Source: an uncultured archaeon (GTDB lineage Archaea > Thermoproteota > CALKCG01 > B24). From it: 13,399 bases of DNA. The position numbers and the translations under genes are program-made. This document shows positions 8,377 through 13,399 of this stretch, piece after piece. Where the stretch lies: assembly GCA_938082915.1 (NCBI GenBank), contig CALKCG010000201.1, forward strand, positions 1 through 13,399, in the 5' to 3' direction. Within the stretch, counting starts at the first letter, position 1. Every line of letters starts with the position of its first letter. The notes under the pieces were generated by a model. It saw only the letters and a list, made by a program, of their open reading frames with translations, did not search any database and was not told the origin of the DNA.

Positions 8377-8385
8377 TTTTAATAT
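8358..8385 (+). promoter_or_regulatory. Promoter of the broken UroD-like gene, with a nearby palindrome
   Basis: TTTTAATAT (8377-8385) is a TATA-like box about 33 bases before the ATG at 8414, consistent with a nearly leaderless mRNA. Just upstream, ACTTC-AA-GAAGT (8358-8369) is an imperfect palindrome in operator position, flanked by a further AACC/GGTT pair. AGGT (8408-8411) could be a weak Shine-Dalgarno sequence. Confidence 0.35.
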
Positions 8386-8413
8386 GTTGTCAAAACGATT
8401 GTATCTTAGGTCT

Positions 8414-9477
8414 ATGAATTCACAAGAGCGTATAACTGCCACTTTAAACTTTGAGAAGCCTGATAGAGTTGGCTTCTTAGACTTCATATGGCCTGAGACC
8501 TAGAAGCGCTGGAGGGTTGAAGGGCTTCCGGCAGACTATGAGCAGTATGTGGACTTCGACATAGTCTTGGTTGACGTGAATCAGACGCCCAGGTTTGAGA
8601 GACGTGTTTTAGAGGAGGCGGAGAGGTGGATGATATACGTGGATGAGATGGGGACCAAGTGGAGGGCGGCTAAGTTCGAGGCTTCAGGTCCACTCCTGCC
8701 TATAGAGGGTTGCGTCAAGGGGAGGGATGACTTTGAAGCAGTTAAAGCCAGGTTGGATCCCGAGGATCCTTCAAGATACGCCGAGGGCTTTGAAAAGGTT
8801 GTAGAGCTCCATCATAGGAAGGGTAAGTTTGTAGCATTAGCTATATGGGAGCCCTTCGACTACTGCTGGAGGCTTAGAGGCTTTATACAGCTTCTAACGG
8901 ACATGGTAAGGGACCCGGGGTTCGTAAGGGATATGTTTAACTTTGTAGCAGACTTCCAGGTTAAGCTTGCGTCGAGAGCCGTCGACGCTGGGATAGACGG
9001 GGTTTGGCTTTGGGATGACATATGCTATAAGAACGGACCGTTTTTCTCACCTAAACTGTACGGGGAGCTTCTCCTACCCGCCCATAGAAGAATGACGGGC
9101 TTCTTTGAGAAGAGGGGATTACCATGCATATACCATACGGACGGAAACGTTATGGGCGTAATAGATCTACTTGTTAAAGCCGGTATTAGAGCCATGCATC
9201 CCTTAGAGTGTAAAGCTGGAAACAGCATAGCAGATTTGAAGGAGAAATACTATAACCGCCTCGTTTTAATTGGCAATATTGACGTAAGAGCCTTATCATC
9301 AGACGCTGAAACAGTGAAGGAAGAAGTCGTATCGAAGTTGAGCATAGCCCTACCTGGGGGGGAGGATACATAGCAAGCTCAGACCACTCAATACCCCCAA
9401 ACGTAAGCTTCCAAAACTTCAAACTATTCGTCAAACTCATCAGAAAATACGGCGTCTACAATCCCGACAACATATGA
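8414..9477 (+). pseudogene. UroD-superfamily gene broken by a TAG and a frameshift
   Basis: Reading from the ATG at 8414 gives MNSQERITATLNFEKPDRVG, a typical start for the family, but codon 30 (8501-8503) is TAG. The same frame then stays open (a GTG at 8549 could restart it) through LWDDICYKNGPFFSPKLYG, YHTDGN (H241, D243 of the rebuilt protein) and LIGNIDVRALSSDAETVKEE. It ends early at 9371-9373. After a run of seven G (9356-9362) the homologous end continues in another frame: GGGYIASSDHSIPPNVSF and KLFVKLIRKYGVYN, to a TGA at 9475-9477. Removing two G or adding one restores a protein of about 354 residues. TAG ends other intact genes here, so pyrrolysine is unlikely. It lies beside the second membrane-protein gene, as gene 3520-4653 lies beside the first. 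Confidence 0.85.
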
Positions 9478-9806
9478 TTCAATTAGCTTTGTGGCTTAAG
9501 CATAACAACTCAAATCCAGATCTTTCTCTCCACTACCTATCCGGGAGGTGTTCTTCGCTTCAATAACCATCCAACCTAATACTGGCATGTACAACTGCTC
9601 TGTAGACGACGAGAGTGAATATAGGCTAGGCGTAGGTCTTGGCACTTATTAAGGCAAGGTTAACGGCGGGGATTTCACGTTGAGCTAGACCTGCAACACC
9701 CATCTAGGTCCCAGCCGTACCTTTCCATAAGCCTAGAGGTTATAACTCTCTCCTTAAAAGAATTAGAACAGATGTAAAATAGGCTAAATAGATACATAAG
9801 CGTATA
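9478..9806 (+). other. Intergenic stretch, possibly decayed coding sequence
   Basis: About 330 bases without a supported gene. One plus-strand frame reads SITIQPNTGMYNCSVDDESE, then YRLGVGLGTY, a stop, GKVNGGDFTLS and another stop. This is protein-like, but no family is recognised. The minus-strand open frame here has biased, unlikely composition and overlaps the promoter of the next gene. The right end grades into the promoter module at 9807. Confidence 0.3.
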
Positions 9807-9896
9807 ACATAATAGGATGGAAAAATGGAAAGCCTCACACAGTAATATATATATATATAACTTCAAAGGAAAATAGACTACTGAGTGTGGAAGATG
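9807..9896 (+). promoter_or_regulatory. Duplicated promoter module, copy 2 (drives gene 9885-11915)
   Basis: Starts with ACATAATA (9807-9814), followed by the ATGG/AAAT/GGAAA stretch and CACACAGT. The (AT)n TATA tract (9844-9860) is centred 33 bases before the GTG and 42 before the ATG. Then come ACTTCAAAGGAAAA and CTGAGTGTGGAAG, ending in ATG (9894-9896). Distances to both start codons equal those in copy 1. Predicted transcription start is near 9878, giving a leader of about 7 bases to the GTG or 16 to the ATG. See copy 1 for the comparison. Confidence 0.7.
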
Positions 9897-11915
9897 GCGG
9901 GTAAGTATGTAAGAATAACCGATAGATGTTTGGTCATTATAGCAGTAGCATCGCTTATTTTTGGTTTTATAGGATCCGTTTGGACGAATATGCAACCTAA
10001 TTACACAATGGCTGTGCTATATAATCTCTCGCTTTCAGCATGTGCCCTCGTACTTTCCGTTCTTCCAATTAATGCTGTGACCTTAACATCAATCTTTGGA
10101 AGACTGAGGTTTCTCAGAAACAAGTTAAATCCAATCATATTAACTTACATATACTCTTTCGCCATTACCGCCATGTTTTTTAATAATCAACTTAACCCGC
10201 ACTTTTTCATGATAAGTGCTCTTTCAGAGAGATACATTGGCGACCCTCTTGGAAATTACATTCCTTTCTATATGGCTCCATCAGCGGAAGTCTGCAGCAT
10301 GGTTTTGCGAGGGGGTATTCCTGTTCCATGGAGTGAATGGATTGTACCGATTCTATGGTGCTGGTTTTTGACTATTCTCCACGCATTATTCTTAGTATCA
10401 GTTTCCCTAATCTTTCGCAGGGAGTGGATAGATATAGAAAAGGTTCCTTTCCCACAAACCATGGCAGTATATGGTATTATAGAGACGTTTACCGAAATCA
10501 GAGCTTTAAGCTCTAATATCCGTACTAAGCTCTTATTAATAGGTTTCATAATGGGCTTAGCTGTCCAGATTCCTATATTTATGACATTAACTTTTCCATG
10601 GTTTCCAGATATTTTCGGCTGGAGAACTAACACTTGTGCACATGGTGGAACCTATGTTACTCCAGGATCACCAATATCAGTAGTAGCTGGATTAACAGCA
10701 TATGGGAAATATCCCCCGCATGCTGCTATAGCGTACTTAGCACCCGTAGATACTCTTCGTAGCTTTATACTTTGGTATCTCTTACTTATAATCATAGGGA
10801 CGCAAATCGCCTGGTATCTTGGATACTATACTGGTATAATAGACGCTGGTGGGTGTGGAAGGGCATGGTGCGGGTCACCAATTGGACTTATGGTAAGTCC
10901 CCCCTTCAAATGGAATGCCACATCTCACATAGGAGGACTAGTGGGTTTAACCATATTTCTGCTAATAGGCAGTAGACGCTATATTTTGGAGACTTTAAAG
11001 ATCGCCTTCAGTAAGTCTAAGCCCAGTAATTTTAAGGAAATCGAAGAGGACGAGCCAATGTCTTATAGAAGTATGTATTTGATGTTTATAGTTTCATTAA
11101 TTGGTATTATTGTATTCTGGGTTGTTTCAGGTTTTAATCTACTAGAAGCCGTTTTAATGCCGATCACAGCATTCCTGATATTCTGGTCTACTACACGTAT
11201 CTATGGGCTTATAGGATTTGCAGTAAGTCCAGGCCTCAGATACAGCGGCTTTCTATACCAAGCCTTAATCTGGCCTACACCACCTGAAAGGCGCACTGTG
11301 GAATTCTCCACACTAATGTGGGTTTCAAATGAATATGGATCGGACTGTCCTGAGCTTGGATGGGGTGGTAGCCTCTTCTCATCCTTTGCTGCATACAGAA
11401 TGGCTAGTTTAACGGGAGTGCATAGTAGAGATGTTTTAAAAATCTCACTGATCACTATGATGTTGGTTCAGTTGGCTTCCATAGTAGGGATGCTATGGGT
11501 GATTTACACATTCGGGCTTGGAAGGTGTAGCGAGAGCTTCTGGGCTGGAAATTGGAACGGTATTCTAAATGAAATAGAAGGGGGGAATAGACCAGCATCT
11601 CCACCATGGGAGCCTTACGTCTTTTTAGGTATAGCGATTGTAGGTGTGACCTATTACCTGCGCTCTAGGTTCCTTTGGTTTCCATTAGACCCTGTCGGCT
11701 TTCTCCTGGCGACAACGATACATCCTCTTCTGGAGGGGATATGGCTTCCATACCTAATAGCTTATATAGCCAAGACTTTAACGCTTAAAATCGGCGGTAG
11801 TAAAGCCTATGAGGACTATGGAATACCTGCAGTTTCTGGCTTCCTGATGGGGACAACGATATCGATACTAATAGGTGGTAGTGTAGGGATCTATAGATTC
11901 TTCCATCCATTCTAG
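9885..11915 (+). CDS. OPT-like polytopic membrane protein, paralogue of gene 4754-6754
   Basis: A 676-residue membrane protein with about 12-14 hydrophobic segments, collinear with its paralogue over its whole length. Shared landmarks include PSAEVCSMVLRGGIP (paralogue PSVEVVSAMVRGGVA), IDIEKVPFP, FPWFPDIFGWR, EPMSYRSMYLM, FLWFPLDPVGF and LKIGGSKAYEDY, and both end in RFFxPF. It differs at the N-terminus and around residue 320-340, where CGRAWCGSPIGL replaces the CCPDGV segment, so the two may carry different solutes. The family resembles DUF6785/DUF6784 and is probably OPT-related; transport has to be inferred. The start is GTG (9885) or ATG (9894). It is followed 55 bases later by the GH42 gene on the same strand, suggesting uptake of a galactoside or related glycoside. 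Confidence 0.82.
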   Translation: MWKMAGKYVRITDRCLVIIAVASLIFGFIGSVWTNMQPNYTMAVLYNLSLSACALVLSVLPINAVTLTSIFGRLRFLRNKLNPIILTYIYSFAITAMFFNNQLNPHFFMISALSERYIGDPLGNYIPFYMAPSAEVCSMVLRGGIPVPWSEWIVPILWCWFLTILHALFLVSVSLIFRREWIDIEKVPFPQTMAVYGIIETFTEIRALSSNIRTKLLLIGFIMGLAVQIPIFMTLTFPWFPDIFGWRTNTCAHGGTYVTPGSPISVVAGLTAYGKYPPHAAIAYLAPVDTLRSFILWYLLLIIIGTQIAWYLGYYTGIIDAGGCGRAWCGSPIGLMVSPPFKWNATSHIGGLVGLTIFLLIGSRRYILETLKIAFSKSKPSNFKEIEEDEPMSYRSMYLMFIVSLIGIIVFWVVSGFNLLEAVLMPITAFLIFWSTTRIYGLIGFAVSPGLRYSGFLYQALIWPTPPERRTVEFSTLMWVSNEYGSDCPELGWGGSLFSSFAAYRMASLTGVHSRDVLKISLITMMLVQLASIVGMLWVIYTFGLGRCSESFWAGNWNGILNEIEGGNRPASPPWEPYVFLGIAIVGVTYYLRSRFLWFPLDPVGFLLATTIHPLLEGIWLPYLIAYIAKTLTLKIGGSKAYEDYGIPAVSGFLMGTTISILIGGSVGIYRFFHPF

Positions 11916-11937
11916 ATGTTTCAGTGAGCGTAAAAAC

Positions 11938-11948
11938 TTATTTTAATC
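11938..11948 (+). promoter_or_regulatory. TATA-like box of the GH42 gene
   Basis: CTTATTTTAAT centred near 11943, about 28 bases before the ATG at 11971, the spacing of a leaderless archaeal promoter. The run of T in it, close behind the stop of the membrane-protein gene (11915), may also help end that transcript. No Shine-Dalgarno sequence lies near the ATG. Confidence 0.45.
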
Positions 11949-11970
11949 TCCTCCCTTATTTGTTAGCATT

Positions 11971-13399
11971 ATGATTGAATGCAAAGATGAGTACATGGTT
12001 AAGGAAGAGAACAGGGTTAAAATCTTCCCGTTTGGTACTCACTTCTACCGTGAGCCTTCAAGGACTTTGGAGGAACTTATATGCGATATGCGTATTGTCA
12101 AACGTCTAGGGTTCAACACGGTTAAGCTTCAAGAGTCCTGGTGCATAGATGAGAAGAGGGAGGGTGAAATAGGTCTAGGTAAAGTAGAGGCTTTAATCGA
12201 AGAGGCTGAAAAGCTTGGGCTCTATGTGTACTTCGGCGTGACTATGGAGCAGGCTCCAGCTTGGCTTTGGCGTAAATACCCAGACTGCCGTATGGTATAT
12301 AGTACTGGGGATAGGCATGAAGACCCTACGCAGTATCTGCTTCCAGCAGACGGTAAGCCCGGCTTCTGCTGGGACCATCCCGGTGCCAGAGAAGCTGCTG
12401 TAAGGTTTATGTCTGAGGTTGCTAGGAGGATTGGACGTTACGACAACATAGTTGTCTGGAACGTTTGGCAGGAGATAGGCTTCTGGCCTATGCGTAACAT
12501 ACCCGGCAGCCTAGGCTTCTGCTACTGCCCGTATACGCTGGTTGAGTTTAGAAGATGGCTTATGGAGAAGTACGGAGATTTAAACGAGCTGAATAAGGCT
12601 TGGCGTACGGGCTACGGGGACTGGGATGAAGTAGAGCCTCCGCGTATATTCGCAGCAGTACCGTCTTGGATTGACTGGAGGTACTTCATGGACGACGTAT
12701 ACCTTTCTAAAGTGATACGTCTTAAAGCTGAAGCATTCAGAAGAAACGACCCAAAGCATAGGCCTGTCATGTGCCACGTAAGCTCGCCCATAGTAGGAAG
12801 CGGAAGTACTTGGCGCTACGCAGGTGAAGTCGAGGAATTTGGAAGCTCGTGCTATCCAGCATGGTCTCCATTCCACGCTTGGGATTGCTGTTATCCGCAG
12901 CTTGGAGAATCCATATCACATGAACTGGCGGTTGTTCAAGAGGTTGAAAACATAGCCATGACATACGACTACGTGAGAAGCAGTTTAAAGCCCAGTAGGG
13001 TTCTTTGGGCCGCTGAGTTTCAGGGAGGCCCAATCTCAACCTACCTACACTTAGGTAGAACACCATCGCCTGAAGACATTCGTAGGTGGGTTTTAACAGC
13101 ACTATCCTCAGGCGTTCAGGCTTTATCCTTCTGGAATCATAGGGCTGAGATATTCTGGCTTGAAGCATACGGCTTCGGACTACTAGACTCTAAGGGAGAG
13201 TCGACGCCTAGGGCTGAGGAAGCGGGTAGGCTAGCTAAAGCCTTGAATAATCATGCTGAGCTATTTCATCTAGGCCGAATACCACGTCCTCAAGTCGCTA
13301 TCTTAGTAAATGAAGATCTATGGCATTTCGCTCAAGCTACTGGAGACGCTTCAACACACTTATCATTCACAATACGCGGAATATATAAGATGCTGTGGG
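11971..13399 (+). CDS. GH42 beta-galactosidase, 3' end outside window
   Basis: The frame is open from ATG 11971 to the window edge, giving 476 residues of a family usually about 650-700 long. The A-domain TIM barrel shows GH42 landmarks: LGFNTVKLQESW, PAWLWRKYPD, then WNVWQEIG with the likely acid/base E168. FCYCPYTLVEFRRWLMEKYG with NELNKAWRTGYGDWDEV is the family's FR-WL-KYG-L--LN-AW segment, and LWAAEFQGG holds the likely nucleophile E349. The start of the B (trimerisation) domain follows, at about PQVAILVNEDLWHF. The residue before E168 is Gln, where clan GH-A enzymes nearly always have Asn. No signal peptide is seen, so it acts in the cytoplasm, hydrolysing beta-galactosides or related glycosides. 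It probably works with the transporter 55 bases upstream. Confidence 0.9.
   Translation, partial: MIECKDEYMVKEENRVKIFPFGTHFYREPSRTLEELICDMRIVKRLGFNTVKLQESWCIDEKREGEIGLGKVEALIEEAEKLGLYVYFGVTMEQAPAWLWRKYPDCRMVYSTGDRHEDPTQYLLPADGKPGFCWDHPGAREAAVRFMSEVARRIGRYDNIVVWNVWQEIGFWPMRNIPGSLGFCYCPYTLVEFRRWLMEKYGDLNELNKAWRTGYGDWDEVEPPRIFAAVPSWIDWRYFMDDVYLSKVIRLKAEAFRRNDPKHRPVMCHVSSPIVGSGSTWRYAGEVEEFGSSCYPAWSPFHAWDCCYPQLGESISHELAVVQEVENIAMTYDYVRSSLKPSRVLWAAEFQGGPISTYLHLGRTPSPEDIRRWVLTALSSGVQALSFWNHRAEIFWLEAYGFGLLDSKGESTPRAEEAGRLAKALNNHAELFHLGRIPRPQVAILVNEDLWHFAQATGDASTHLSFTIRGIYKMLW

Noticed and set aside
8501..8503. TAG as a pyrrolysine codon
   Set aside because: Intact genes here end in TAG (3520-3522 on -, 11913-11915 on +). 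The gene also has an independent frameshift, and UroD-type proteins are not known to contain pyrrolysine.
9675..9995. Minus-strand open frame of 106 codons
   Set aside because: Composition is unlike a folded protein, and it overlaps the promoter module and start of the membrane-protein gene.

Overview
The window looks archaeal, most likely a thermophilic member of the Thermoproteota/Bathyarchaeia type, though I cannot place it further. The reasons are AT-rich TATA boxes placed roughly 30-40 bases before start codons, very short or absent leaders, heavy use of AGG/AGA/ATA codons, and the gene families present. No rRNA, tRNA, CRISPR array or recognisable insertion sequence was seen.

Layout, left to right. 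A glycoside hydrolase family 38 alpha-mannosidase runs in from the left edge (2-2299, +). It is followed by a UroD-superfamily protein (2365-3420, +), which meets a second UroD-superfamily gene tail to tail (3520-4653, -). Upstream of that second gene, on the same strand, is a large polytopic OPT-like membrane protein (4754-6754, -; DUF6785/DUF6784 type). Next comes a damaged stretch of about 0.9 kb (6844-7675): a short helix-turn-helix-like reading frame and, on the other strand, a headless and tailless fragment of an ABC-transporter solute-binding protein. An intact retropepsin-like aspartic protease gene (7731-8093, +) follows, then a third UroD-superfamily gene broken by an amber codon and a frameshift in a run of seven G (8414-9477, +). 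A second, paralogous OPT-like membrane protein (9885-11915, +) leads into a GH42 beta-galactosidase (11971 to the right edge, +).

The genes read as a carbohydrate-use locus. Two glycosidases without signal peptides (mannosidase and galactosidase) would act in the cytoplasm on glycosides brought in by the membrane proteins. The UroD-superfamily proteins are not placed with haem genes and probably act on a small molecule such as a methylated or otherwise modified sugar or aglycone; this role is inference. The ABC remnant suggests that an older uptake system was lost.

The most notable observation is that the two divergent membrane-protein genes carry almost the same ~90-base promoter module (6743-6833 on -, 9807-9896 on +). 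I aligned about 72 of 92 columns as identical by hand, including sequence upstream of a (TA)n TATA tract, while the coding N-termini just after it are barely alike. With a UroD-type gene beside each transporter, this suggests either a duplicated, inverted cassette or strongly conserved joint regulation.
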